64,000 nucleotides of DNA, from contig CANKXO010000004.1 in assembly GCA_947487765.1 (NCBI GenBank), forward strand, positions 496,001 through 560,000. Direction: 5' to 3'. How positions within the stretch are numbered: position 1 is the stretch's first letter; every line of letters begins with the position of its first letter. Below are positions 1 through 9,421 of this stretch, in pieces. The notes beneath the pieces are model-generated. The model saw nothing but the letters and a program-made list of their open reading frames with translations, was not told the DNA's origin and did no database searches. This stretch comes from an uncultured Pseudomonadales bacterium. Lineage in GTDB: Bacteria; Pseudomonadota; Gammaproteobacteria; Pseudomonadales; Cellvibrionaceae. Both the position numbers and the translations under genes were made by a program.

Positions 1-2040
1 AAAATTAAATTTTCGGCAAAACTTTTTGCGCAATGCCAAGCCCCAAGCGCGATTTAAGCGAGAACCATAAGGTGAATGAATAACAATATGGTGGTCACCG
101 GTTTCATCAAAAAAACGCTCGAAAAAAATATGCTCCTGTGTTGGCATACCCTTTAATGCGGCTTGAGTTGCCGCGAGGTATTCCACCAGTTGCACAGCGG
201 CTTGCCCGGAAATACGAATAGTTTTAACAACCCACTCAATCGTATGGTCAACACCTAATTCGACAAGTTTATCCGCAATGAGCTGACGTAAACTCGATAC
301 GGCTTCACTGAGTTCCAATGTGCGGCCTGCGCCTTCGCCTAACCAAAAAGGAATACTCGGTGGCAGGCCATGGGCGTCTTCCACGCGCACAATGCCGTTT
401 TCAATACGCAAAATGCGATAGGACTGATTGCCTAATTGAAAAATATCACCGGGCAAGCTTTCGATGGAAAAGTCTTCATTCAGTGTGCCAATTTTGAGCC
501 CTTGCGGTTCCAATAATACGTCGTAATCAAAATGATCGGGTATCGCCCCGGCATTAGTTACAGCCGTTAAGCGGGCACTTTTTCGTGGCCGCAATTCTTT
601 ATTAACCTCATCGCGATAAATATATGCACCTCGGCGCCCGCGACGAGTCGCAAAACCATCAGCCACCATGGCCACGACTTGTTCGAATTCATCCTGGCTT
701 AAGTCGCGGTAAGGGTAGGCTGATGTCAGTGCGGTATAGAGTGCGTCCTCGTGCCATTCTCGGCTGGCAATTTCTGCAATAATTTGTTGTGAGAGAACAT
801 CCAGTGGAGAATGGCAGACTTCCAGCGTATCCATATCGCCCTGTTCAATAGCGTGAAGCAGGGCGGTGCATTCAACCAAGTCATCGCGACTGGTGGGAAA
901 CAAGCGCCCTTTGGGTAAGCCTCCTACTGCATGGCCTGAGCGTCCAACCCGTTGCAAAAATGCAGCAATACCATGAGGGGAGCCTAGCTGGCAGACCAAG
1001 TCGACATCGCCAATATCAATGCCTAACTCCATCGAGGCTGTTGCTACCATGGCTTTTAGTTGGCCATGTTTTAATTTTTGCTCAGCGTCTAAACGATGCT
1101 CTTTGGCCAAGCTACCATGGTGGGCGGCAACATGCTCTTCGCCAATCCGCTCCGCTAAAAAGCGAGTCGCCCTTTCACAGAAACGGCGATTATTAACAAA
1201 AATTAAAGTTGTCGTATGGTCACGGATTAACTCTGCTAGGCGGTCATAGACTTCCTGCCAGACTTCATTCGACATTAAGCCTTCCAGTGGTGATGCCGTG
1301 ACCTCAATGGCCAAGTCTCGTTTTCGGTTATGGCCGCTATCGACAATAAGGCAAGGTTCATCTCGTGCGCCGACTAAAAAGCGGCTAACCGTTTCGATAG
1401 GCTTTTGAGTCGCTGACAAGCCAATACGAATAAGCCGCTTAACGTTACAGTCGTTTTGTTTAACCAATGCTTGTAAGCGCTCTAACGATAAGCTCAAGTG
1501 TGCGCCGCGCTTATTGCCTGCCAGTGCGTGAATCTCATCGACTATAACCGAACGCACCGTGCGCAACATATCGCGACCACTGGCTGAGGTTAACAAAATA
1601 TATAACGACTCCGGCGTCGTGACCAAAATATGTGGGGGAAACTTCACCATCCGTGTGCGTTCACTTTGGGGGGTATCCCCGGTGCGCACTTGTGCTCGAA
1701 TACCAATACTTGGCAAACCGTGAGCATTAAGAGAATCCTCAATGCCGCAAATGGGATGTTGTAAATTCTTTTGAATATCGTTCGAGAGCGCTTTTAGTGG
1801 CGAGACGTATAACACATACGTTTGATCTTCAAGCCGGCCTGTCTGTAAGCCTTCTTGCACTAAGTCATCAATCGCCGCCAGAAAGGCGGCCAGCGTTTTA
1901 CCACTGCCTGTAGGCGCTGCGATTAAACAGTGCTGCCCTTGCTTAATAGCAGGCCAGGCATCGCGCTGAGCGGGCGTTGGTTTGGAGTAAGCCGACTCAA
2001 ACCATTCCTTAACAGCCGGGTGGAAGTCTTTAAAAGGCAT
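1..2040 (-). CDS. lhr: Lhr-family DEAD/DEAH ATP-dependent helicase, 3' end cut by window edge
   Basis: Large superfamily 2 helicase that unwinds nucleic acid with ATP; Lhr proteins act in DNA repair. I translated 680 codons from ATG at 2040 down to base 1 without a stop, so the gene continues outside the window. Visible are a Q-motif-like start ([19 protein letters not shown]), Walker A APTGSGKT, motif II DEIH, motif III SAT, and motif [10 protein letters not shown]. The last residues ([14 protein letters not shown]) match the conserved Lhr core beyond the RecA domains. The full protein is probably about 900-1500 residues; the window cannot show which Lhr subtype it is. No clear ribosome site precedes the start. 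It diverges from the lipoprotein gene at 2240. Confidence 0.93.
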   Translation of the reverse strand, partial: MPFKDFHPAVKEWFESAYSKPTPAQRDAWPAIKQGQHCLIAAPTGSGKTLAAFLAAIDDLVQEGLQTGRLEDQTYVLYVSPLKALSNDIQKNLQHPICGIEDSLNAHGLPSIGIRAQVRTGDTPQSERTRMVKFPPHILVTTPESLYILLTSASGRDMLRTVRSVIVDEIHALAGNKRGAHLSLSLERLQALVKQNDCNVKRLIRIGLSATQKPIETVSRFLVGARDEPCLIVDSGHNRKRDLAIEVTASPLEGLMSNEVWQEVYDRLAELIRDHTTTLIFVNNRRFCERATRFLAERIGEEHVAAHHGSLAKEHRLDAEQKLKHGQLKAMVATASMELGIDIGDVDLVCQLGSPHGIAAFLQRVGRSGHAVGGLPKGRLFPTSRDDLVECTALLHAIEQGDMDTLEVCHSPLDVLSQQIIAEIASREWHEDALYTALTSAYPYRDLSQDEFEQVVAMVADGFATRRGRRGAYIYRDEVNKELRPRKSARLTAVTNAGAIPDHFDYDVLLEPQGLKIGTLNEDFSIESLPGDIFQLGNQSYRILRIENGIVRVEDAHGLPPSIPFWLGEGAGRTLELSEAVSSLRQLIADKLVELGVDHTIEWVVKTIRISGQAAVQLVEYLAATQAALKGMPTQEHIFFERFFDETGDHHIVIHSPYGSRLNRAWGLALRKKFCRKFNF

Positions 2041-2239
2041 GGCTTATTCTATGCTAGGTGGAATCTATATCAATACCTTCATCATTAATACTTTCATCTT
2101 GTCGAGCTATAAAAAATCATATGCATAAAAATAAGTGGCCTATAATGTGATGTGTAGCGCCAACGGTAAGGCTGAATTGTACGGTCTTGCGGATGTTTGC
2201 ATTATTTTGCTGATCAATTATTAAACGTAAGGAGTTATT

Positions 2240-2884
2240 ATGATAAAAATGAAATTAACTGCACTCTTATTGGTTGTGGCACTGACAGGGTGTGTAACAG
2301 GAACGCGAAGCCTTCAAAATCTCAATGTGCCTGACTATGAAAATGACAAAACTGCATCAGGTACGGTATATATTAAAGCCATTACCGACAACCGCACATT
2401 CGAGCAAAAACCAAAAAGTCCATCGACACCTTCTGTTCGGGGTGTATTAAGTGAAACACCAAAAGAAAAATTGTCGACGTTAATCGGAAGACAGCGAAAC
2501 GGATACGGTGCAGCCATGGGCGATGTGGCATTACCTGAAGGCGTCACCGTTCAAGATAAGATGCGTGAGCTGTTAACCGAGGGTTTGGAAAGCCGTGGCT
2601 ACACAGTGGTCGATGACCAAAATGCAAACCATCAAGTCTCGGTTGATATTGAAAAATTTTGGGCATGGTTTACACCTGGCTTTGCATCCGTGGGTTTTGA
2701 GTCGAATGTACAATGCACCATCGACTTCGAAAGTGCTTCAGGCGAAAAAACAGTAAACGTCGAGGGTAAAGGGAATAACCGAGGCCAAGTCGCCAGTAAT
2801 GCGAACTGGGAATTATCGTTTAAGAGAGCCTATTTAGACTTCCTTAAAGATCTCGATAAAACCCTTGATTCAAATGGCTTATAA
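2240..2884 (+). CDS. Putative outer-membrane lipoprotein, YajG-like layout
   Basis: A 214-residue exported lipoprotein of unknown function. The N-terminus is a short lysine-bearing signal ending in a lipobox (A-L-T-G-C, Cys18). The mature part has a segment ending in a GYTVVDD-type strand, then NANHQVSVDIEKFWAWFTPG, resembling the layout of YajG-type lipoproteins, in which an outer strand-rich domain reports a 'RGY' element. This is a resemblance by eye, not a firm family call. The start at 2240 is chosen because AAGGAG lies five bases upstream; a second ATG three codons later is possible. It stands alone, divergent from lhr. Confidence 0.75.
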   Translation: MIKMKLTALLLVVALTGCVTGTRSLQNLNVPDYENDKTASGTVYIKAITDNRTFEQKPKSPSTPSVRGVLSETPKEKLSTLIGRQRNGYGAAMGDVALPEGVTVQDKMRELLTEGLESRGYTVVDDQNANHQVSVDIEKFWAWFTPGFASVGFESNVQCTIDFESASGEKTVNVEGKGNNRGQVASNANWELSFKRAYLDFLKDLDKTLDSNGL

Positions 2885-3125
2885 ACTATTGCTGCAAAAC
2901 AGTAATCAGTCACCCCATTGATTATTTTTAAGTCGATTGAAATGTTAACGAGTTATCGTTTTAGATAAAAGGGAATGGTTTTGAGTTTTTTATGGCGCGA
3001 AAAGAGACCTAAGCTCTCTAGCCATAAAAACATTTAGGTATACTCGCGCTCATAAAACGTGAGTGCTTAATAGCTCGCGATCAATGCAGTGCGACCAGTA
3101 TAGCCAGTATAGAAGGAAGAGTACG

Positions 3126-4013
3126 ATGATAAGCGACATTGTTTTTAATGGGGCGCAACTTAAATTACGAACAGGTCGTTGGAGTAAAGCAAACGCCAGC
3201 GACTTGTTATCTGCCAATACACTTAACGATGGGCTTTACACGCTTGATTTAAAAGCAGCGAGGCAGCGTGGGGCAGCGGGCTCCTCCGGTACGCCATTAC
3301 TGTACGATACTCGACAGTCTATTCTTGCTAATCACCTCATTCCTATTACGCCTAACCTTGTGGTAAACGGTACGCGCACTCGGCCCGCGTATTTACATGA
3401 CTACCGTTACAAAGGCAGAACCTCAGGCATTAAAATCAAGCCAGCTTTTTTTAAGTTTATCAATACTTATGCACTGAATACCGGTAAGGACCAACTGCGT
3501 TTAAAAATCGCCTATGGCAACCAAGTACCCTGGATGGTGACGGCGCAACAAGAATTGGGTGAGCATGAAGTGGCAGGCTCTAAAGCTAATCCAAAAATTT
3601 TGCAGTATTTTAAATCATCAAAATTTTGGGGTACAGACGACAGCGGTGGCGAAAATGCATGGTGTGCGTCTTTTACCGCGTGGGTAATGGAGCAGCATGG
3701 CTATACGCCACCCAAGAATGCATTCAGGGCAAAATCATGGGCTAACTTTGGTGAAAAAGTCTCCGACCCTACTTATGGTGCCATTGGTGTTAAGAGCCGC
3801 GCAGGCGGTGGCCATGTGGCCTTTGTTGTTGGCAAAAGCCAAGACGGTAAACACTTATACATGTTAGGTGGTAACCAAAGTGACGAAGTGAATATTCGTA
3901 AATACGATAGAAGTGTATGGGAAACATTTGTCATCCCTAAGGATTACGACAATAGCAATGACTGGCTACCTGTTTACAATCAAAAGGCCGCAAGCAGCGG
4001 TAGAGAAAGCTAA
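3126..4013 (+). CDS. TIGR02594-type CHAP/NlpC-like cell-wall amidase, candidate antibacterial effector
   Basis: A 295-residue protein with no signal peptide. The C-terminal half (about residues 150-290) matches the TIGR02594/CHAP-like cysteine peptidase pattern: AWCASFTAWVM with Cys180 as likely nucleophile, a K-SWANFG segment, GGHVAFVVG with His230, and GGNQSDEVNI followed by a basic-aromatic tail. Such enzymes cut peptide bonds in peptidoglycan. The first 140 residues match nothing I recognise. The start at 3126 is preferred over the in-frame ATG at 3063 because GAAGGAAG sits just upstream. Only two bases separate it from the lipoprotein at 4016, the arrangement expected of a delivered wall-degrading effector and its periplasmic immunity protein. 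That role is inferred; a lysin-like or housekeeping hydrolase is the alternative. Confidence 0.82.
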   Translation: MISDIVFNGAQLKLRTGRWSKANASDLLSANTLNDGLYTLDLKAARQRGAAGSSGTPLLYDTRQSILANHLIPITPNLVVNGTRTRPAYLHDYRYKGRTSGIKIKPAFFKFINTYALNTGKDQLRLKIAYGNQVPWMVTAQQELGEHEVAGSKANPKILQYFKSSKFWGTDDSGGENAWCASFTAWVMEQHGYTPPKNAFRAKSWANFGEKVSDPTYGAIGVKSRAGGGHVAFVVGKSQDGKHLYMLGGNQSDEVNIRKYDRSVWETFVIPKDYDNSNDWLPVYNQKAASSGRES

Positions 4014-4015
4014 CC

Positions 4016-4507
4016 ATGAAATTACAACTAGTTTCTTTAACGCTAAGTGCTCTTTTGCTTCAGTCTTGTGGCGCCAACGATACCAGCCCGGAAAAAACGC
4101 AGTCACCCGTGCATCAGCCACTATTGATACAAGGCTTAACCGATGCTATTACGGAAACACCGTATTCAGCATTAGTGCAACAAATGACAGTAGATGTCAT
4201 TCCGTTACCCGATACAGACACAAGCGATGACTATGCCGAAGAGCAGCATGTTTACAATGCCGCTGTGTTAGAAACTTATCGCGGCCAGCCATTAAAAAAT
4301 ATTAGCTATGCCATGATCGTCGAAAAAGGCGAGGCTGCCATACTCTCTAAAGAGCCTGTTATTCTTACCCTGTGTGAAAAAGAGGGCATATTTTTTTGGC
4401 CCGGTGTCGGCTCAAAATTCCCTGCAAGTAACCAAGTCAAAAGCGTTGCCAAGGCTGTAAGCAAAAACGTGGATGTTAAGCAGGCATCATTTGCGAATTG
4501 CGAGTAA
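4016..4507 (+). CDS. Periplasmic lipoprotein, candidate immunity protein for the amidase upstream
   Basis: A 163-residue lipoprotein with signal sequence and lipobox ending at Cys18 (L-L-Q-S-C). The mature part is acidic and ends in SFANCE; extra cysteines at LTLCEKEG and FANCE could form a disulfide in the periplasm. I do not recognise a family. The gene begins two bases after the amidase stop, so the two are almost certainly co-translated. A periplasmic partner made together with a cytosolic wall-degrading enzyme is the standard layout for effector-immunity pairs, which is the basis for the proposed role. Confidence 0.72.
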   Translation: MKLQLVSLTLSALLLQSCGANDTSPEKTQSPVHQPLLIQGLTDAITETPYSALVQQMTVDVIPLPDTDTSDDYAEEQHVYNAAVLETYRGQPLKNISYAMIVEKGEAAILSKEPVILTLCEKEGIFFWPGVGSKFPASNQVKSVAKAVSKNVDVKQASFANCE

Positions 4508-4536
4508 TCACTACTTTTTCATAGTTATTAGTATAT

Positions 4537-4881
4537 TTATTTGATATCCAAGTACGTTAATGCACAGTATTTGGTATCTCCCCAAGGAGCAGGTGAATTA
4601 GGCTCGTATGCAATTCGAATATCGGATTTAGAAACAAAAGCAGAGAGCGCAATAGATAATGTTGCAGCGTTGTCTTCGCTATTTAAAAATACGCCCGAGC
4701 TACAGCCATCTTCAAGGTTAGACATTTTTATAGTCACTATTTTCCTTGCTGTAGATGCTGCGTGTTGAGTTGTATGAATTCTAATGGCATCAATTTGTGC
4801 TGCAGAAATGTCAATGGTCTTTTCTGCAATCGCATTTACAGACAGTCCTGCTGTTAAAATAACGATAGATAGTTTTTTCAT
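4537..4881 (-). CDS. Small exported protein of unknown function
   Basis: A 114-residue protein with a clear Sec signal peptide (MKKLSIVILTAGLSVNAIA, cleavage before Glu20). The mature part, about 95 residues, holds two cysteines (DGCSSG and KYCALTY) likely to pair in the periplasm. Ribosome site GGAG lies seven bases upstream of the ATG at 4881. Proteins with this size and two-cysteine layout are common as hypotheticals in marine gammaproteobacteria; I cannot assign a role. It converges on the lipoprotein gene ending at 4507, with only 29 bases between. Confidence 0.72.
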   Translation of the reverse strand: MKKLSIVILTAGLSVNAIAEKTIDISAAQIDAIRIHTTQHAASTARKIVTIKMSNLEDGCSSGVFLNSEDNAATLSIALSAFVSKSDIRIAYEPNSPAPWGDTKYCALTYLDIK

Positions 4882-5093
4882 TATTTCTCCATAAAAATAC
4901 CGCCCCGTTAAAAGGCAAACGTTGATGATGAAGCAAGAATGCTAACCATTTGGTAAAAAAGCTCTGTTAGCCTTATACTTTATTGGTATAGCTATTTTTT
5001 AATGGTCATCCATGTTACACGGCAATAATATGTGAATGACTTTTTCGGGATGATAGAATAGCCACATTCACATATCGGTTATACGGTTAAGCT

Positions 5094-5756
5094 GTGACAC
5101 TTCTCGTACATACTCATCCCTTTTTGTTCTGGCTCCCCAGTATCAGTTTTATGGTATTGCTGTGGGCGTTAGTGACGGCACCTTGGCGCCAATTGGGTAA
5201 TCAGCTTATTCGCTTGCATTTGTTTGTAGGGTCAATCATTGCGTTGGGTTTGTTTTGGTCGTGGCTTGCAGTCAATGTTCGCGATATCTATGCGGTTCAC
5301 CCGTTGTTAATTACTACGCTGGTTTTTGTTTTTGGTATCAGGCTTGCGCTTGTTGCGGGTATGGGTGCGTTACTGGTGATGCATCTGTTAACGGCCAGCC
5401 CTTGGGAGACTATTGCCTTTCATTATGTCGTTAGTGTCTTAACGCCCGTGCTGGTGACAGGGGGTGTTTTATGGTGCATTAATAAAGTGCACTGGCAGAA
5501 TCTTTTTATTTATACCTTGGGGGGCAGTTTTATCGGTGGTATGGCAACTCAAATTGTCAGCGGCGGTGTTTGCCTGTTGCTCTTGTGGGTGAGTAATTCA
5601 ACGCTATTATGGCCCGTGTGGGATAACGCCTATCTCTTTTTCTTGTTGGCTTTTCCAGAGGGGTTTTGTAATGGTGCCATTGTCAGCACTATTACTGTTT
5701 TAAGGCCAGATCTAGTCAAAACCTACGATGATGATTTTTATCTGGATGGAAAATAA
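5094..5756 (+). CDS. CbiM-like integral membrane protein (energy-coupling factor permease family)
   Basis: A 220-residue polytopic inner-membrane protein with about six hydrophobic segments. The pattern near the end (FFLLAFPEGFCNGAIVSTITVLRPDLVKTYDDDFYL) and the HPLLITTLVFVFGIRLALVAG segment match stand-alone CbiM-like permeases of gammaproteobacteria, whose relatives carry cobalt or nickel in ECF transporters. No CbiN, Q or O partner gene is nearby, so transport and substrate are unproven. The start is GTG at 5094; a ribosome site is weak. Confidence 0.72.
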   Translation: MTLLVHTHPFLFWLPSISFMVLLWALVTAPWRQLGNQLIRLHLFVGSIIALGLFWSWLAVNVRDIYAVHPLLITTLVFVFGIRLALVAGMGALLVMHLLTASPWETIAFHYVVSVLTPVLVTGGVLWCINKVHWQNLFIYTLGGSFIGGMATQIVSGGVCLLLLWVSNSTLLWPVWDNAYLFFLLAFPEGFCNGAIVSTITVLRPDLVKTYDDDFYLDGK

Positions 5757-5821
5757 TGTGGTGTTTCGATGATGGTTGGCAACGCCAATGAATATTGAGG
5801 GGTATTTAATTTTGGCGTTTC

Positions 5822-5863
5822 ATAATGTCAGTAAAGAAGCAGGTTGCCCTTTACCGACATTAT
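5822..5863. terminator. Bidirectional hairpin between convergent genes
   Basis: Arms at 5822-5836 and 5849-5863 (15 bases, one mismatch) enclose a 12-base loop between two convergent genes. A smaller inverted repeat (AACGCCAA at 5781-5788 with TTGGCGTT at 5812-5819) lies just before it. A U-rich tail is poor, so the terminator role rests on position and stem strength. Confidence 0.5.
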
Positions 5864-5882
5864 CAAGCGCAATGCTCAATGG

Positions 5883-7004
5883 TTATTGCGTTCGCTTCCA
5901 ATTTTTGTAGTGGTCTGAGCGTGTAAATGCCATTCCATATTTAATTGTGTTTATATCCGAGGCGGTTAAATTATAATTAAATGCGTTGTTAAGCGTATTC
6001 AATGTCATAACGGCTAGTTCGTAATTTTTATCGGCTATTGTGCTCTCTAAAAGAAAGTAATATAAGAGAGTGTCGGTTGGTGCATATTGTAAGCCTTGGT
6101 ATAAATGCTTAATGGCTTCCTGATTGTTGCCTTCATCGTATGCTATCCAATAACCGGAATAAGCCGGAAAATAGTTGTCGGGTATTTCTTTAGCCAGTTC
6201 TTTGGCTACCGCTCTTGCCTTTGAAAAACGCTTTCTGTCGATTAGCCAGTTTAAATACATAACTCCATAATCTTGTATTTCACTTTCTTTCATGTTCGCT
6301 AATAAAGCTTCTCTGCTCGTTGTGCCTGACGATACATTAATCACTGTTTTTGTTTTGCTGTCAGGTGCATTGCCCCAAAAATCTTGCCTGAAGTTTCTTT
6401 TATCCAAGAACATTTGTTGTATTGCATCATCGTAGTCATAAAAGAAATCATTGATGGAATAATTCACATTCATATTTTTACTGTTAATGATTCTATAATG
6501 GTTGTTGGCCTTTTTGATGTCGAAGCTACACCATTGTGGGCTGCCATTAGACATAACCCGAAAGTGGATAGTTGTTACGTTTTTGTTGTTAGAAGTACTT
6601 CCTATGTAATGCCAATCTGACTCTCCGTTGGAGCAGAAGCCAGTGGCAATGGTTCTAATAGTTTTTTCAGCGCTCGATTTAAATTCCTTGCTGTTAATAA
6701 ATGTTTTTCCTATTTTGCTTAGGTTGAATGATATGTTATCGACTGCTAAGTCAATATCCCATAAAGGCTCAATTTTCTTTAATTCGCCACGTTTAATCAA
6801 TTCAACGAAGCCAATTTTAAAAAACTCTAGATCTGTTGCATTTGATGTAAATGTGGCCCAATCATCAACCGCAACGTTAAGTACTGAGGCATCATTACTC
6901 GTGTTGTCTGAGGCCTGAGGTGTTGTTGCATTATCGATTGTACTCTGCGATCCACACCCGGATAAAATAAAGATAAGAAAAAAGGCTATATACTTAGTTG
7001 GCAT
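5883..7004 (-). CDS. TPR-containing lipoprotein
   Basis: A 373-residue lipoprotein with signal and lipobox ending at Cys17 (I-L-S-G-C). The C-terminal third (about residues 240-350) forms TPR-like helix pairs, e.g. RFSKARAVAKELAKEIPDNYFPAYSGYWIAYDEGNNQEAIKHLYQGLQ cut into typical repeats with small residues at turns. The central part has no family I recognise. The start overlaps the end of the transglutaminase gene by 11 bases, and GGGGTG sits eight bases upstream of the ATG, so translation is probably coupled. It likely works with that protein at the envelope. Confidence 0.75.
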   Translation of the reverse strand: MPTKYIAFFLIFILSGCGSQSTIDNATTPQASDNTSNDASVLNVAVDDWATFTSNATDLEFFKIGFVELIKRGELKKIEPLWDIDLAVDNISFNLSKIGKTFINSKEFKSSAEKTIRTIATGFCSNGESDWHYIGSTSNNKNVTTIHFRVMSNGSPQWCSFDIKKANNHYRIINSKNMNVNYSINDFFYDYDDAIQQMFLDKRNFRQDFWGNAPDSKTKTVINVSSGTTSREALLANMKESEIQDYGVMYLNWLIDRKRFSKARAVAKELAKEIPDNYFPAYSGYWIAYDEGNNQEAIKHLYQGLQYAPTDTLLYYFLLESTIADKNYELAVMTLNTLNNAFNYNLTASDINTIKYGMAFTRSDHYKNWKRTQ

Positions 7005-9003
7005 AATTATTCACCCCGCCAATTTCTTCGTCCAGACGTTTGTACAGTGCCCCTGTCAGGTCTTCCCCTTTTAAACTATAGTTTCTCAGTTGGTAGCTGT
7101 AGTCCAAATCTTCCAGAGCATTATTGATCATTTTCTTATGATCGCTTATATCCTTTGGGGGAACAGAATATTTAAAAGATTTGTAGGTATATTCATAAAC
7201 AGATTTTTGACCAATATCCCATGTTTTGATTTCGATCTCTCTGTACTTGTCTTTATGAGTTATCTTGACTGGCTCGTAAAAGAAATTAGTTTTTATAGGG
7301 TAATAAACTTCTATTCTTTGTGTCACATGAATAGGTGCACCTATGTTAAAAGGTGTTTTTCTATAAGTGATTTCCGGTGCGGTTAAGTATGAACGAAAAT
7401 CAGTAGGCCAAACACTATAGTAAGGGTTTCCTTTTTTGTCAGATTTGACAAAGTTAGAGATCAAGTAGCCTTCATTGGTTGAGAATGAATTCCCTTCTTT
7501 TGAGTCAAAAAAGCCAACTTTTTTAGCCGGAACAACAGAGTCATAAGATTTTGAGTAAAACTCTTGGTATTTTCGGCTAATACTTTGTGCGCTGTAGGTA
7601 TTAAAGTAACTGCGTTGCTGGTTTGCTTTGCTGCCACTGTATTTTGCATTAATCTCCAGGTATGTTGGTGCTTTATGACTGCGAATATAATATTTTTCAG
7701 TGAGCTGTACTTTGGGTTGTAAAAAATTATCCGTTGGCATGGCAGATAGGTCGGCAGGTTCTGACAGCGCTAAGCCGTACTCGTAATTAGCATAGCCAAG
7801 CTGCTCTATTTTGGAGCCATCTTGAAAGCCTGCGGTGCCATCTAGCCAGTATTTTTTACCATTAACAGTTGCCTCAACAATGACATGGTCGAAGGCAATA
7901 ATAGACGGGGATAAATGTTTTATTCCGCCTCGATTACTTAAGGATACAAAAACGGGGTTCGCCTCAATACCATTGCTGCGAAGTAGAGAAACCAACAATA
8001 GGGTTTTGTCTTTACAGTCACCATACCGGTTATCGATGACTTCGGAAGGGTCACGTGGTTTGTGGGAGTTTTCTCCTACCTCTATGCCAACATAGCGAAT
8101 TTGATCTTGCACAAGTTTTAAGGCTTTAAGCACTTTAGCTTCAGGGTTTGCTTCATTGCCGACGTCTTTTTTCCATTCATGCCATTCGCGGGATTGCCTG
8201 CTGCCACTATATTGAAAAAGCTTTTGCCCCCAATCTGAAATTTCCTGCCAGGAATCAATATTAGAAAAGGACATAATTGGCCCTTGAATAACATTTGCCG
8301 GAGTATTTTTCTCTGACTGAAAAGTAGGTGTTGGAGAAAGCTCGACCCTATGTTCAGTACCCCACTTTGTTTTTGTCATTGTGGGTTCGATAGCGGTGTT
8401 AATGCTGTGAGAATAGATTTTACTATTGGAATTATCGATCACCCGTACAGATAGTTTCTCTACAGGGACATCCCATGCAAGTGTATAGGCTGAACTAAAA
8501 AAGTGACCCAATATGGGGTTTGAGCCGATAATCGAATAACCTATATCCAGCTTGTCGCCAATTCTTAAATCTTTGATTAAAACATTAACGGTGAGATAGC
8601 CATTATATAGTTCTAATTTTACTTGATCTTCTGTTCGAAACTCTCTGATTCGCACTTTTTTAAGCAAATTTAGTGTTTTTCCATTGCGGACAACACGGAT
8701 ATGATGAATGTTAACTTTCTGATAAGCCTCTGAAAACACAATATTAAGCTTGCCATTTTCATCTAGCCCTCGTGAGTTGATGGGGGTCGAAATAAATCGG
8801 TAATAACTATGAGTATCGCCATCAAAATATAATTGGCGATCGACTAGGTGATATAAGGTGCTAGCCCCTGTATTTTCGTTGCTGGGCACTGCCTGAATGT
8901 TTTTTGAATAGTCTTCGACCCAGGCTGGATGTGGCGCTATTTCGTAAGCTAAAAGAGGGAGGCTGTAAGCTAAAAAAATGATGGCAACGAAAAAATCCCT
9001 CAT
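6994..9003 (-). CDS. DUF3857/transglutaminase-like exported protein
   Basis: A 669-residue periplasmic protein with signal peptide (MRDFFVAIIFLAYSLPLLA). Residues about 70-260 look like the DUF3857 beta-sandwich that precedes transglutaminase folds. The catalytic triad is visible: Cys330 in RYGDCKDKT, His373 in AFDHVIV and Asp388 in WLDGT. The C-terminal 250 residues are a DUF2569/DUF3858-like beta region. Related proteins act as peptidases or crosslinkers, with substrate unknown. I chose ATG 9003 because AGGAG lies eight bases upstream and a signal peptide begins there; the frame is open 73 codons further. Operon with the TPR lipoprotein downstream. Confidence 0.86.
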   Translation of the reverse strand: MRDFFVAIIFLAYSLPLLAYEIAPHPAWVEDYSKNIQAVPSNENTGASTLYHLVDRQLYFDGDTHSYYRFISTPINSRGLDENGKLNIVFSEAYQKVNIHHIRVVRNGKTLNLLKKVRIREFRTEDQVKLELYNGYLTVNVLIKDLRIGDKLDIGYSIIGSNPILGHFFSSAYTLAWDVPVEKLSVRVIDNSNSKIYSHSINTAIEPTMTKTKWGTEHRVELSPTPTFQSEKNTPANVIQGPIMSFSNIDSWQEISDWGQKLFQYSGSRQSREWHEWKKDVGNEANPEAKVLKALKLVQDQIRYVGIEVGENSHKPRDPSEVIDNRYGDCKDKTLLLVSLLRSNGIEANPVFVSLSNRGGIKHLSPSIIAFDHVIVEATVNGKKYWLDGTAGFQDGSKIEQLGYANYEYGLALSEPADLSAMPTDNFLQPKVQLTEKYYIRSHKAPTYLEINAKYSGSKANQQRSYFNTYSAQSISRKYQEFYSKSYDSVVPAKKVGFFDSKEGNSFSTNEGYLISNFVKSDKKGNPYYSVWPTDFRSYLTAPEITYRKTPFNIGAPIHVTQRIEVYYPIKTNFFYEPVKITHKDKYREIEIKTWDIGQKSVYEYTYKSFKYSVPPKDISDHKKMINNALEDLDYSYQLRNYSLKGEDLTGALYKRLDEEIGGVNNYAN

Positions 9004-9319
9004 ATACTTCTCCTGTACAACGGTTATGTGGGTATTGGGGTGGATCAATAAGCTGAGTATAGACCAGTATCTTAAAGAGTATCGGTTGCTTTTTGACCGG
9101 TTATCACTATACCCAAAGAGGAATCGTTGTAAAGGGTATAGTTGAATGAATTTTGGCCTTTTTTGTTCATGTAAAGCGGTTGATGTGTAAGCATCTGGGC
9201 CTGAATGGCTATCTATGTACAAAGCAGCCGATTGGATGCTTCCTATGGCGGTAGCAGTAGTGACGGTGGAGCTGTTTCTTATCCATTTATTGATAGGCTT
9301 ATTTAACCGACGTGCGCTT

Positions 9320-9356
9320 AGAATAAAATCTGTTAATAAATAACAGATTTTATTCT
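9320..9356. terminator. Perfect 16-bp-arm hairpin downstream of the PA14-like gene
   Basis: Arms at 9320-9335 and 9341-9356 are perfectly complementary, with loop ATAAA. It lies 65-100 bases beyond the stop of the minus-strand gene at 9422. The stem is AT-rich and lacks a clean U-run, so it may stabilise or process the transcript rather than end it. Confidence 0.5.
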
Positions 9357-9364
9357 GGTTATTT

Positions 9365-9407
9365 TATAGTACCAATAGAGAGATAGGTGCCCTTTATTGA
9401 TACTATA
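9365..9407. terminator. Second hairpin, 13-bp arms, next to the gene end
   Basis: Arms 9365-9377 and 9395-9407 pair with one mismatch around a 17-base loop, ending 15 bases from the stop at 9422. Together with the hairpin at 9320 it gives two stacked stems at the 3' end of the minus-strand transcript. Confidence 0.45.
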
Positions 9408-9421
9408 ATTTATGGTGTTTC

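Noticed and set aside
960-1249. Plus-strand frames inside the lhr gene
   Set aside because: They lie antisense to a clear Lhr helicase reading frame, have no ribosome site and no family resemblance.
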